A DNA stretch of 38,037 nt from Tepidimonas charontis (GTDB lineage: Bacteria > Pseudomonadota > Gammaproteobacteria > Burkholderiales > Burkholderiaceae_C). The translations under genes and the position numbers were made by a program. The number at the start of each line of letters is the position of its first letter. The first letter of the stretch is position 1. The stretch is taken from assembly GCF_007556685.1 (NCBI RefSeq), contig NZ_VJON01000027.1, forward strand, positions 1 to 38,037, written 5' to 3'. Under the pieces are notes generated by a model. The model did no database searches, had not been told where the DNA came from, and saw nothing but the letters and a program-made list of their open reading frames with translations. Positions 23,528-31,749 of this stretch are shown piece by piece.

Positions 23528-25530
23528 CGGCCCGCAATCTGAGGGGGCTGTGGGGCGCTCGGCCAACCCTGGTCGCCGTCATCGTTGTCGCTGCAGCGGC
23601 GCTCGCGGCGGCGCTGGGCGCTGCCTTGCCGCCCATGCGGGCCGCCGATCAAGGCTGGCACGATCAGCTCACCCGCTGGATGCCTGATGCGCCGGCGCCG
23701 CCGGACGTCATCATCGTCGACATCGATGAGCGCAGCTTGCAGGAACTGGGTCCATGGCCGTGGCCGCGCAGCCTTTTGGCCGAACTGGCGCAGCGGCTGC
23801 GCGCTCAAGGCGCCCGCATGCAGGTGTGGGACCTGTACCTGCCCGAAGAAGCGCCCGGTGACCACCTGCTGGCCGAGCAGCTGCGTCGTGGCGACATCGT
23901 ACTGGGGCAAGCGCCCGTCGTCGATCCCTCCGTGCAGGATCCGCCGCTCGTGGGCCGTCTTGTGACGGCCGCCGAAGACGCTGCGCCCCCCCTGTGTAGT
24001 CAGACTCCCCCAGTCACCGGGCACCTGGGGCTGGCGCCGCAGTTGGCCCAGGCCGTCGATCTTGCCGCCGTGGGTCACCTGGTGGCAACCCCCGACCCCG
24101 ACGGCCGCCTGCGCCGCCTGCCCGCGGTCATTTGCACCGGCTCTGCGGCGGTCGGGGCAGTGGGGGCGTCACCTCGGGCGGTGCCGCAAATCGCACTGGC
24201 TGCTGCAGCCCGTGCCGAACCCCAGCAAACCTGGCAACTGCGCCGCAGCCGCTTGCCGTGGCAGCCCGCGCAGTGGCTGCAACGCGGGTCATGGCGCTTT
24301 GCCCTCGACGCCCAGGGCTGGCTATCCATCCCGTACCGCAGGGCGCACGACCATTGGCCGGCGGTCAGCGCCGCGCGCCTGTTGCGCGGTGCCGCAACCG
24401 GCGAGCCTGGACCCGAGCTGAGCGGGCGCATCGTGCTGTTGGGCTCCACCGCGCTGGGCAGTGGCGACCGTATCAATACACCGCGGCACACCCACGCGCC
24501 AGGTGTCAGCATACACGCCGAACTGCTCGCCCAGGCCCTGGCTGCCGGCGACCACTGGCCAGCCGCGCCGGTCCAGCAACCCCGGCTCATGGCAGCGCTG
24601 CTGGCGCTATGCGCCACGCTGGCGCTGTGGCCGTGGCAGCGCATCGTGCGCAGCGTTGCCGCTGAAATCCGGGTCCAGCGTCCGGTGCTGGCAGCGCCGC
24701 TGCTGGCCAGCACCGTCCTCGCCCTGAGCCTGCCGGCCAGCGTCGCTGCCGTCACCCGCTTGCTGGCGGGCCCAGCCTTGCCGGTGATGGCTCCCACCGC
24801 AGCGGCGGCGGCGGTCGTCGGGGTGGCGTTGCTGTGGGCCTACCAGCGCCAGCGGCAAGCGGTGCGCGCGCTGGCTGAGGCCTTGGCCGACTTCGTCCCC
24901 CCGGTGCTGGCGCAGCACATCGCCCAGCAGGCCGTGCACCCGGAAGGCCTGGGGCAGGTCTGCAACGGCATCCTCTTGGGCGTTCGAATCGAAGGGCTGG
25001 ACGCATGGGTCAGCACCGCTGACAGCTTACAAGCGCTGGCCCTCATCCACGCCATCCACGCCAGCGCCCACCGCGTGGCGCAGCGCCACAACGGACGTCT
25101 GGCCAATGCTCAAGGGGCCACGCTGTATGTCGAATGGCCCGACGCCCCGGCGCCGACCCTACGCTCGGCGCTGCAGGCGGCGCAGCAGCTGCGCGCCGAA
25201 CTCATCTCGCTGCTGCGGCGCAACGAATCGGCGCATCGCCCCCTGTCGGTCTATATGGCGCTGGAGCAGGGCGCCTATCTGCACGGTCTGGTCGGCCACC
25301 CTGGCGCGCGGCGCAGCGTCGTGCTGGGGCCCGTCGCCAACGATGTGCTTGCCATGTTGCAGCTGGCCATCGAACTGGCTGCACCCATCGTCGTCGGGGC
25401 CGTGGCTGCACAAGTGCCACTCTCCCCCCATTCAGACCCCCGACTGCAACCGATGGGCCACTTTCTGCTGCCCAACCGCAACCAGCCGCACCAGCTGTGG
25501 CAATACATCATCGCCGACGACGCGCCATGA
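23524..25530 (+). CDS. CHASE2 sensor with degenerate adenylate-cyclase-like domain
   Basis: 668 residues. One transmembrane helix (~14-35) precedes an extracytoplasmic CHASE2 domain (~36-345, including DVIIVDIDERSLQELGPWPWPR and GRIVLLGSTALGSGD). Three helices follow (~353-370, ~388-412, ~418-440), then a cytoplasmic domain with the fold pattern of class III nucleotide cyclases (~460-660). The metal-binding aspartates appear lost: the usual DIRGFT position reads GVRIEGLD (~485), and the GDG/GDA position reads AQGATLYVEW (~528). It is therefore probably a pseudocyclase acting as a ligand or partner-binding module. It sits between the FecR and TPR-barrel genes with 4-base overlaps, which implies one envelope complex or pathway. 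Confidence 0.85.
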   Translation: MTARNLRGLWGARPTLVAVIVVAAAALAAALGAALPPMRAADQGWHDQLTRWMPDAPAPPDVIIVDIDERSLQELGPWPWPRSLLAELAQRLRAQGARMQVWDLYLPEEAPGDHLLAEQLRRGDIVLGQAPVVDPSVQDPPLVGRLVTAAEDAAPPLCSQTPPVTGHLGLAPQLAQAVDLAAVGHLVATPDPDGRLRRLPAVICTGSAAVGAVGASPRAVPQIALAAAARAEPQQTWQLRRSRLPWQPAQWLQRGSWRFALDAQGWLSIPYRRAHDHWPAVSAARLLRGAATGEPGPELSGRIVLLGSTALGSGDRINTPRHTHAPGVSIHAELLAQALAAGDHWPAAPVQQPRLMAALLALCATLALWPWQRIVRSVAAEIRVQRPVLAAPLLASTVLALSLPASVAAVTRLLAGPALPVMAPTAAAAAVVGVALLWAYQRQRQAVRALAEALADFVPPVLAQHIAQQAVHPEGLGQVCNGILLGVRIEGLDAWVSTADSLQALALIHAIHASAHRVAQRHNGRLANAQGATLYVEWPDAPAPTLRSALQAAQQLRAELISLLRRNESAHRPLSVYMALEQGAYLHGLVGHPGARRSVVLGPVANDVLAMLQLAIELAAPIVVGAVAAQVPLSPHSDPRLQPMGHFLLPNRNQPHQLWQYIIADDAP

Positions 25531-26780
25531 CGGCAGCCAATTCACCCCTGGACGGCGCCCTCGGCGCGATGGCGCACATCATGCGTGCCAGCGCCGCCGC
25601 GCTGGCCCTATGCTGCGGGGCAGTTGCCGCACAGTCTGCAGGCAGCGACACCGCTGCGGCCGAGCAGGCGTGGCAGCAAGCGCAGCAGGCGCTGCACGAC
25701 GGTGATACCCTGCGGGCGCAGCTTTGGCTCGAGCGAACTCTCATGCTCGACCCCGATCGAATCGAGGCGCTCGTCCAACTGGCCCTAATCATTCAGCGCA
25801 GCGGCGACAGCGCCCAAGCGCAGCCGCTGATCGACAGTGCGCTGCGCGACCCCCGGCTGACCCCGGCGCTGCGACAAGCCCTGCAAAGCAGCCTGAGCGG
25901 CGGCCCAGCGGCCGCCGGCGGCGCGGCACTGTTTGCCTATGGATTGCAATACAGCGACAACCCGCTGCTGCTGAGCCCGGCGCGCGAGGTCGAAATCACG
26001 CTGCCATCTGGGCCCGTTTTATTGCCCAATGCCAGCCAGCCCAAGCCTGCCTGGTTACACAGCGTGGAGTGGGCTTATCAAAGCCCGCGCGGTGTCGTGT
26101 GGGATGCTGCCGTGCAGGCAAGCACCCTATCCGACGCCCGCACGGCGTGGCGGCTGGGGCTGACGGCGCCGCTGAGCGCGGGTCAGTACGTGACGGCGCG
26201 CGCCCAACAGGCCCTCGACGGCGGGCGGCACGCCGCCTTGCTCTGGGGCGCGACATTGGGCGAGACCGGCGCCGCGCCAGGCCGCCGCGCCAGCCCCCAG
26301 GCTGTCGTCGGGCTGTTCGATGAACCGAGCAGCCGCCGCAGTGGCGCCACCCTCAGACTGGTTTGGACCGTTCAGCAAGAAGATGGCCGCGCCAGCTACG
26401 CACGGGGATGGCCCGCCGATGCCGCGCTGTGGCTGGATGCCGAGCTGGCGCGCCGCCGTGTTGCACACGCCTCGCGCCGAGCCGACCAGGCGCGCGCGGG
26501 TATTCGAGCGCGCTGGCGCCTGGGTGAGCGTGCCAGCCTCAACGCCCAAGGCTACGCCCAGGCCGACCTCCAAGGGTATAGCCCGCTGCTGGGCAACGGC
26601 GCCCCCCGTCGCGTTGCCGCCGTCGACGTCGATGCGCGCTGGACTCTGTGGCGCGACCCGCGCCAACGCAACAGCCTCGAGCTCAGCCTCAGCTGGACGC
26701 GGCGTTGGTCCAACCTAGCGCTGTATCGGGGGCAAGAGCGCAGCCTGATGCTGCGCTGGCAACACCAGTGGGAGCGATGA
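25527..26780 (+). CDS. TPR protein with predicted outer-membrane barrel (SLAM-like layout)
   Basis: 417 residues from the ATG overlapping the previous stop. A better signal peptide begins at ATG 25569 (MAHIMRASAAALALCCG, cleavage near AVAAQ), so that start is a fair alternative. Residues ~45-120 form TPR-like helix pairs (AQLWLERTLMLDPDRIEAL). Residues ~135-417 alternate hydrophobic and polar residues with many aromatic turns (LFAYGLQYSDNPLLL, SLSWTRRWSNLALYRGQER) and end in a strand, as outer-membrane barrels do. TPR plus barrel is the layout of SLAM-type surface-protein translocators, but I cannot confirm family membership. It is the last gene of the operon, 161 bases before the S-layer candidate, and may help place that protein. 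Confidence 0.7.
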   Translation: MTAANSPLDGALGAMAHIMRASAAALALCCGAVAAQSAGSDTAAAEQAWQQAQQALHDGDTLRAQLWLERTLMLDPDRIEALVQLALIIQRSGDSAQAQPLIDSALRDPRLTPALRQALQSSLSGGPAAAGGAALFAYGLQYSDNPLLLSPAREVEITLPSGPVLLPNASQPKPAWLHSVEWAYQSPRGVVWDAAVQASTLSDARTAWRLGLTAPLSAGQYVTARAQQALDGGRHAALLWGATLGETGAAPGRRASPQAVVGLFDEPSSRRSGATLRLVWTVQQEDGRASYARGWPADAALWLDAELARRRVAHASRRADQARAGIRARWRLGERASLNAQGYAQADLQGYSPLLGNGAPRRVAAVDVDARWTLWRDPRQRNSLELSLSWTRRWSNLALYRGQERSLMLRWQHQWER

Positions 26781-26817
26781 ACGCCCTGGGGTGGGCTGTT
26801 GCGTGCGCGCTGCACCA

Positions 26818-26833
26818 TGTGACCGTCATCACA
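26818..26833 (+). promoter_or_regulatory. Perfect CRP-type binding site
   Basis: TGTGA-CCGTCA-TCACA matches the TGTGA-N6-TCACA consensus at all ten positions. Its centre (26825.5) is about 61-62 bp upstream of the start site predicted from TAGAAT at 26876-26881, the classical spacing of a class I CRP-activated promoter. The local Crp-family protein keeps the TGTGA-reading residues, although a genomic CRP/Vfr could be the binder instead. Confidence 0.65.
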
Positions 26834-26875
26834 CTATTTTCGCTGTCCAGCGACCGCCGCGCGCGCAAGCGTTTA

Positions 26876-26881
26876 TAGAAT
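26876..26881 (+). promoter_or_regulatory. Candidate -10 of the S-layer gene promoter
   Basis: TAGAAT (overlapping TATAGA at 26874) stands 60 bases before the ATG at 26942. The -35 position (about 26853-26858, GACCGC) is very poor, as expected of an activator-dependent promoter, and the CRP-type site lies upstream at the right distance. The predicted leader is about 55 bases and ends in AAGGAGA. Confidence 0.5.
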
Positions 26882-26941
26882 CACGATGCGGGCGTCCAAC
26901 TGGACGCTGGCTCGATTGTCACTCACTCAAGGAGAGTCTCC

Positions 26942-29371
26942 ATGGCTTTGACCGCTTCTCAGCAGCAAGATGCCTACCGGTTTTTCGTCGTCGCCTTTGG
27001 CGCGGTGCCGGGCGTCACTTACATGAACCAAATCGCGGACGCGTACGCGTTTGGCTGGAACACGCAACGCATCGTCGAGGAATACACCACCAAGCCCCAG
27101 TTCCTGTCGCGCTACCCGGCGTTCTTCACCGATGAGCAGTTCGCGACCAAGCTGGTCAATGATGTGGTCGGCAGCAGCGCCACCCAAGCTGCCAAGGACC
27201 AAGCCGTGGCGGACATCAAGGCGGCGCTGGCTGGCGGCTGGAGCCGCGGCAAGGTCATCTACCAGGTCTTCAACAACCTGGCCAACAAGCCGCACACCGA
27301 CGCCGACTGGGGCAACACCGCCAAGATGTTCGAAAACAAGGTCAAGGTAGCGAAGTACCTGACCGAAACCAAGCTCTTCGACAGCACCGACCTGCCCACC
27401 CTGCAGGGCGCGCTGGCCAACGTGACGGCAACGTCGGATGTCAGCACCCCAGCTGCCATCGACGCCCTGCTGGCGGGTACCCCGGCCAACCCTAACCAGG
27501 GTCAGACCTTCACGCTCACTGTGGGTACGGACTACGCCGACACCATCTCTTCGTTCAAGAATGGCGGTCTGATTACATCCGACTTCAAATTCACCTCGGG
27601 CAATGAAACGGTGAACGCAGGCGCTGGGACGCTGAACAACGCTGACGCGCTGGTGGACGGCAGCACGACCGATGCTGACGTCTTGAACGCTACGCTGTCG
27701 TCCGGGGCTGTAGTGACCCCTACTGCCATCCAGAATATTGAAACCATCAACTTGACGGCCACAGTTGCGGGCTCAGGTCTGAGCTTCGCTAACGTGACGG
27801 GTACCAAGACCGTTACGCTGACTGGTGCCGCCAACAGCACACTCCAAAGCATCAACGCCAAGGCAGCTCCGACCATTGAAGTGAAGAACTACAACAAGAC
27901 GCTGACCTTGGATGTTGATTCGTTGGCGGGCACGACTGCTGGCGGTAATGCCGAATCCTTGGCGCTTAAGGTCTCGGGTATGACTGCAAGCGGTACAGTG
28001 ATTCCGGGCATCACGGTGACTACAACGATTGCAGGCGCGGGCGCGCTGGAGACCCTGAATCTGGAAAGCGCCGGTTCGACGAAAAATACCGTTGCTCTGA
28101 CTGCTGGCGCAAACGTCAACGCAGTCACCAAGACCGTCGTGACCGGGGCGGCAGACCTGGATTTGCGGGTTGCGCATGGATTGATTAATGGCCAGACCTT
28201 GGATGCGTCGGGGCATACGGCAAACCTCAACCTTGTCATCGACCGTAACACTGCCGCCACTGCTGTTACCAATCTGACCAACGTGACCGGGGTGGATACC
28301 TACACCTTCCGCGACAGCGCGGCTGGCGGCGATGCGCTGGTGGCCTCCGGCTTGGCCAACGGTTCAACCGTGATCCTGACCTACGGCACCACAGGCGCCA
28401 GCAGCTTGGCGGTCAAGGGCGCAGCATCCAGCTCCACCAACGTGCTGAACCTCACCTTGGACCACGCAACCGACGCAACAGACGTCGCTGTTGCAGCTAG
28501 CTTGACCATTGCTGATGTCGAAACCATCAATATCAAGTCCGAAGGCGGTACAACCACCGGTAACTCCATCGCTCAATTGACGGTTGATTCGGGGGCCAAG
28601 GTAACCGTCGATGGCTCAACCAAGTTGGACTTGCAGTTGGCGAATACCTCCAAAGTCAGCGTCGTGGAGGTCAAGGGCTCGGGCGCTCATAAAGTGCATT
28701 TTGCAGGAACTGCTACCTACAGTATAGGCAAGAATCTGACCATTGATGGCGCCGCCGCCACTGGCAAGCTGACCCTGGATGGGTTGAATTTTGCCGGTAC
28801 GACACTCGAAACGCTGACCATTTATGGCGGCAGCAATGATGACACGATTACGGGCACGAGCAACGCGAATGCCAAGAACGTCATCGACGCTGGTGCCGGC
28901 AAAGACACCGTGACTGTGACTACGGCCAACAATTCCAACGTCACCTTGGGCGCTGGGGCTGATGAGCTGAAGATTAATGGCGTGACCGGCACTGGCTTTG
29001 TCACGATTACGGACTTTGCCTTGGGCTCCGGCGGTGACAAGCTGTCGGTGGATACTGCCAACACAATGACCTTTAATGCGGTGGTCGTGACCACCAACAC
29101 TGCCGGAGCGGATGGGGTGGCTAGTAAATTGTCGATACTCGGGTTTGCTGTGGCAAATGATGCAGCGGCTAAGGCAGAACTCGCTACTGGTGGAGAAACG
29201 GCAATCATCGTCATTAACAACGCTTCTGGTGTGGCTGAACTCTGGTACGATGCTGATGGTTTGGTCGGCGGTGAAGTCAAGCTCGCCACCTTCGAGAACA
29301 TCACCACGGTGGGCGTTCTGACCGACGCTACCTCGGGCTTCGTGGCTGCCAACTTCGGTACCTGGGCCTAA
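26942..29371 (+). CDS. Candidate S-layer / large secreted surface protein
   Basis: 809 residues with no signal peptide. Residues 1-~165 are the same N-domain as in the RTX protein at 17412-19169 (76 of the first 140 positions identical without gaps, by my count; MALxAxQ start, YRFF, VVGSSA, VFNNLANK). The rest is a Thr/Ala/Val/Gly-rich beta-repeat protein without Cys (LESAGSTKNTVALTAGANVN, NLTLDHATDATDVAVAAS). RTX-like motifs lie near ~635-680 (YGGSNDDTITGT, DAGAGKDTVTV), followed by a typical type I C-terminus ending NFGTWA. This composition is that of type I-secreted S-layer proteins such as RsaA. A strong AAGGAGA site, its own promoter with a CRP box, and a double-hairpin terminator indicate high expression as a single gene. 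Confidence 0.8.
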   Translation: MALTASQQQDAYRFFVVAFGAVPGVTYMNQIADAYAFGWNTQRIVEEYTTKPQFLSRYPAFFTDEQFATKLVNDVVGSSATQAAKDQAVADIKAALAGGWSRGKVIYQVFNNLANKPHTDADWGNTAKMFENKVKVAKYLTETKLFDSTDLPTLQGALANVTATSDVSTPAAIDALLAGTPANPNQGQTFTLTVGTDYADTISSFKNGGLITSDFKFTSGNETVNAGAGTLNNADALVDGSTTDADVLNATLSSGAVVTPTAIQNIETINLTATVAGSGLSFANVTGTKTVTLTGAANSTLQSINAKAAPTIEVKNYNKTLTLDVDSLAGTTAGGNAESLALKVSGMTASGTVIPGITVTTTIAGAGALETLNLESAGSTKNTVALTAGANVNAVTKTVVTGAADLDLRVAHGLINGQTLDASGHTANLNLVIDRNTAATAVTNLTNVTGVDTYTFRDSAAGGDALVASGLANGSTVILTYGTTGASSLAVKGAASSSTNVLNLTLDHATDATDVAVAASLTIADVETINIKSEGGTTTGNSIAQLTVDSGAKVTVDGSTKLDLQLANTSKVSVVEVKGSGAHKVHFAGTATYSIGKNLTIDGAAATGKLTLDGLNFAGTTLETLTIYGGSNDDTITGTSNANAKNVIDAGAGKDTVTVTTANNSNVTLGAGADELKINGVTGTGFVTITDFALGSGGDKLSVDTANTMTFNAVVVTTNTAGADGVASKLSILGFAVANDAAAKAELATGGETAIIVINNASGVAELWYDADGLVGGEVKLATFENITTVGVLTDATSGFVAANFGTWA

Positions 29372-29384
29372 TCTCCCCGGAGAC

Positions 29385-29410
29385 AAGCACCCGCCCTCGG
29401 GTAGGTGCTT
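29385..29410 (+). terminator. First hairpin after the S-layer gene
   Basis: AAGCACC (29385-29391) pairs with GGTGCTT (29404-29410) around an inner CCC/GGG pairing, 14 bases after the stop. No U-tract follows, so it may protect the mRNA 3' end or work with the next hairpin. Confidence 0.5.
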
Positions 29411-29420
29411 GAGGTGATTG

Positions 29421-29457
29421 AAACCCTGTCCTTCTCACGAGGGGCAGGGTTTTTCTT
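29421..29457 (+). terminator. Rho-independent terminator of the S-layer gene
   Basis: AAACCCTGTCC pairs with GGGGCAGGGTTT around a CTTCTCACGA loop (one wobble), followed by TTTTTCTTT. This is a strong terminator and sits 6 bases before the stop of the leftward phage gene, so it separates chromosomal from prophage genes. Confidence 0.85.
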
Positions 29458-29462
29458 TGCCC

Positions 29463-29966
29463 TCACCGAATCTCCACCCGCACCCCCTGGGTCAGCCTTG
29501 CCCCCGGCACCTCCTCGCCGGCCTTGAGCGCTTCGAGGATGGCGCGTTTGTCCGGCCTTGGCGGTGGAGGTGGTGGCGCGACGAGGAAGCGCTCGGGCAA
29601 GAGCGCTTCGTCGACTATTTCCGCAGACGGCGGGTTCTTGCGGATCGCCACCACGAACCACGGGCACTCGATCTTGGTGATGCCGCAGGCCTGCAGGTTG
29701 GCAAGCAGATACGACCGGATGCGCTCGGCTCGGGCCTCCAGCGCCTTCCGACGCGCGGCCATGCTTTCTTCCGCCTGCCGGATCGCGGCGGCTGTCGCTT
29801 CCAGGTTGCGCACGAAGGCGGCTACGTTCGCGGCCTTGACCTCGATCTCGCCTTTCAGGCCTTCGAGCGTGTCTTGCACGACCTCGTCGGGCAGATCGAG
29901 CTCGGCCAGTTTCTCCAACGCCTGCCGATAATCGGCGGCGAGTTCATACAGGGCGGGTAGGGCCAT
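29463..29966 (-). CDS. Siphovirus Gp157-type protein
   Basis: 167 residues, strongly helical in the first ~100 (LYELAADYRQALEKLAELDL, TLEGLKGEIEVKAANVAAFV, MAARRKALEARAERIRSYLL), then a short beta segment IECPWFVVAIRKNPPSAEIVD and a proline run. This pattern matches the Gp157 family (PF05565), early phage proteins whose function is not established. It is last in the leftward operon, 9 bases after the SSB-like gene. Confidence 0.8.
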   Translation of the reverse strand: MALPALYELAADYRQALEKLAELDLPDEVVQDTLEGLKGEIEVKAANVAAFVRNLEATAAAIRQAEESMAARRKALEARAERIRSYLLANLQACGITKIECPWFVVAIRKNPPSAEIVDEALLPERFLVAPPPPPPRPDKRAILEALKAGEEVPGARLTQGVRVEIR

Positions 29967-29975
29967 GCTCGCCTC

Positions 29976-30632
29976 CTAAAACGGGATGGAGTCTTCCAGA
30001 TCGTCAAACGCGCCCGCTGGGGCCACCGGTGCGCTGTTGTCGGTTGCCAGTGCAAGCGTATCGGCACTGCGGCTATCCTTGTCCTTGAGCCGCGCGAGGC
30101 GGCTTGACAGTATCTTCGGCTCGAGTCCCTCCTTCTTCTCGCTGGCGGTCTGGCGGGTGGCCGGGTCGAACGCCCCGACAATGGCAAGCCGCGAGCCCTC
30201 CTTGCCGGTCTTGGTGGTGTAAATCTCGCGCTGCAGCACCAGGCCCACCTTCCTGCCGGCAAGATCCGGGTAGCCATCGCCGATGGCCTCGACCTCCTCG
30301 CCGATCTCGCGGTCGAAGCGCCAGTAGCGCACCTTGCCCGGCTTCAAGGCATGGCCTTCGGGAAAGCCCGCGCAGAAGAGGATCGCATCGAGCAGATCGT
30401 GGCCGAAGTAGCGCTCGCCTGTTGGCGAGAGTGTCCACAGGCAGGGCGCGAAGCGCGGTCGGCGGCCATCATCGGCGGTGAAGTGCAGCTCCACGCCCCA
30501 TCCGCCCTTGCTCGACTGCACGGCGCGGGCGGCCTCGATCGTGACCACGAAGGCGCCGGACTCGTCCAGATACTGCGACCCGAAGTCGGCGGCGCGAAGA
30601 TATTGGGTGCTTGCGGTGTAGGTTGGGATCAT
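29976..30632 (-). CDS. Phage SSB-like / DUF669-type DNA-binding protein
   Basis: 218 residues. The beta-rich body (GAFVVTIEAARAVQSSKGGW, ELHFTADDGR, RKVGLVLQREIYTTKTGKEG) resembles phage DUF669-type single-strand DNA-binding proteins. The tail DDLEDSIPF is an acidic tip ending in Ile-Pro-Phe, as in bacterial SSB proteins, where it recruits partner proteins. AAGGAG lies 7 bases before the ATG, which overlaps the Sak4-like gene's stop (ATGA). Sak4-type annealing proteins often occur beside an SSB, so the two probably act together in recombination. Confidence 0.7.
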   Translation of the reverse strand: MIPTYTASTQYLRAADFGSQYLDESGAFVVTIEAARAVQSSKGGWGVELHFTADDGRRPRFAPCLWTLSPTGERYFGHDLLDAILFCAGFPEGHALKPGKVRYWRFDREIGEEVEAIGDGYPDLAGRKVGLVLQREIYTTKTGKEGSRLAIVGAFDPATRQTASEKKEGLEPKILSSRLARLKDKDSRSADTLALATDNSAPVAPAGAFDDLEDSIPF

Positions 30633-31480
30633 GCGTGCTCTCCTTGCGTGAGTTCAGCCTTGCGCCGCGAAAGCGCTTCCTTGATCTGCGGGCGGTGGGC
30701 ATCCGGCGTGTCGGCCCAGATCGCCTTGAGGTCATCGATGCTGGCGGCGCGCGCGATGCGGGCGATCTCCGCCTCGACATCGAAGACCGGCGGCTCCTGC
30801 CCCGACTCCAGCCACTCGATCAGCATCCGCCCGGTCTCGGCAGAAAGCGGGGCCGGATCGCGCCCGTCAAAAAGCCCCGTGCGATCCTTGCTCACGGTGG
30901 CCAGGTGGCCATCGAGCGACAGCTCCAAGACGGTGGTGAACTCGTATTCGAAGCCGTCGCGCTGCACTGGCGCCAAGCCGACCTTCCTCGGCACGCTCTT
31001 GCCGCCCACGTCCTGGATGACATACTCCGTCTTGCTGCGCAGCGTGGCGATGAGATGAATCGGCGCGCGCAGGATCGCGTCTAGAAGCCGGTTGTGGCGC
31101 GGCGTCACCTCGGCCCAGACGGTGTAGCTGTTGCCGGATTTGGAGGCGCGGGTGAGCTTGTCGTGGAGGTCGAGGATGCCGCCTTCTCCGCTCCACTCGT
31201 GGGTGATGGAGTCGATGATCAAGACGTCGTAGGCGGCAGTCGCCTCGCGGATCGCCTCGATGAAGCGCTCCGGCGAAAACGGCGGCCCCATCTCCATCAC
31301 GTCGAAGCTGAAGCGGTCGGCGTACAGAGACGCCGAGCCGTGCTCGGTGTCGATGACGGCGATCTTGCTGCCGATGCCGCTGGCCACCGCCAGGGCGGAG
31401 TAGGTCTTGCCGGAGCCGGAGGGGCCGGCCAGCGCCAGGCGCAACCTGGCCTTGCGTTTGGTGGCTTTGGTGAAGCTCAT
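30629..31480 (-). CDS. Sak4-like RecA-fold phage recombination ATPase
   Basis: 283 residues. The RecA-type core has Walker A GPSGSGKT (~19-26), an acidic IAVIDTEHGSASLYAD strand and Walker B VLIIDSITHEW (~85-95). It also has LLDAILRAPIHLIATLRSKTEY, seen in the phage AAA_24/Sak4 family. A C-terminal helical segment (~225-283) follows. Sak4 proteins bind single-stranded DNA and promote ATP-independent annealing helped by an SSB. A role in initiating replication or packaging is less likely given the neighbouring genes. The start overlaps the upstream gene's stop (ATGA). Confidence 0.78.
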   Translation of the reverse strand: MSFTKATKRKARLRLALAGPSGSGKTYSALAVASGIGSKIAVIDTEHGSASLYADRFSFDVMEMGPPFSPERFIEAIREATAAYDVLIIDSITHEWSGEGGILDLHDKLTRASKSGNSYTVWAEVTPRHNRLLDAILRAPIHLIATLRSKTEYVIQDVGGKSVPRKVGLAPVQRDGFEYEFTTVLELSLDGHLATVSKDRTGLFDGRDPAPLSAETGRMLIEWLESGQEPPVFDVEAEIARIARAASIDDLKAIWADTPDAHRPQIKEALSRRKAELTQGEHA

Positions 31481-31749
31481 CGTTGCCTCTCCAGAGAAAG
31501 CCCGCGCCGCAGCGCGGCCAGGATCGTGCGCATGTCGGCGCAGCGCGCCTCAAAGTCGCTCATGTCGCTGGCATGGCTCGCGTAGCGCTCAAGCGCCTCG
31601 CGGGCGATCAAGCGCAGCCGATCCTCCTCAGCGCTGACGAACAGCTCGGGATGCGCGCGCCGGGCTTCATCGACGATGCGATCGATGGCCTGCGCGCCCG
31701 CGCTTGCCGCGGCGATGAGCGCGCAGCGGTAGGGTTCTGGGAGCCTCAT
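31477..31749 (-). CDS. Small helical phage protein, function unknown
   Basis: 90 residues, mostly helical and charged (IDRIVDEARRAHPELF, DRLRLIAREALERYASHASD). I recognise no domain. It is coupled on both sides: its ATG overlaps the stop of the 34-residue ORF upstream, and its stop overlaps the Sak4-like start. It is very probably a real leftward-operon gene. Confidence 0.65.
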   Translation of the reverse strand: MRLPEPYRCALIAAASAGAQAIDRIVDEARRAHPELFVSAEEDRLRLIAREALERYASHASDMSDFEARCADMRTILAALRRGLSLERQR

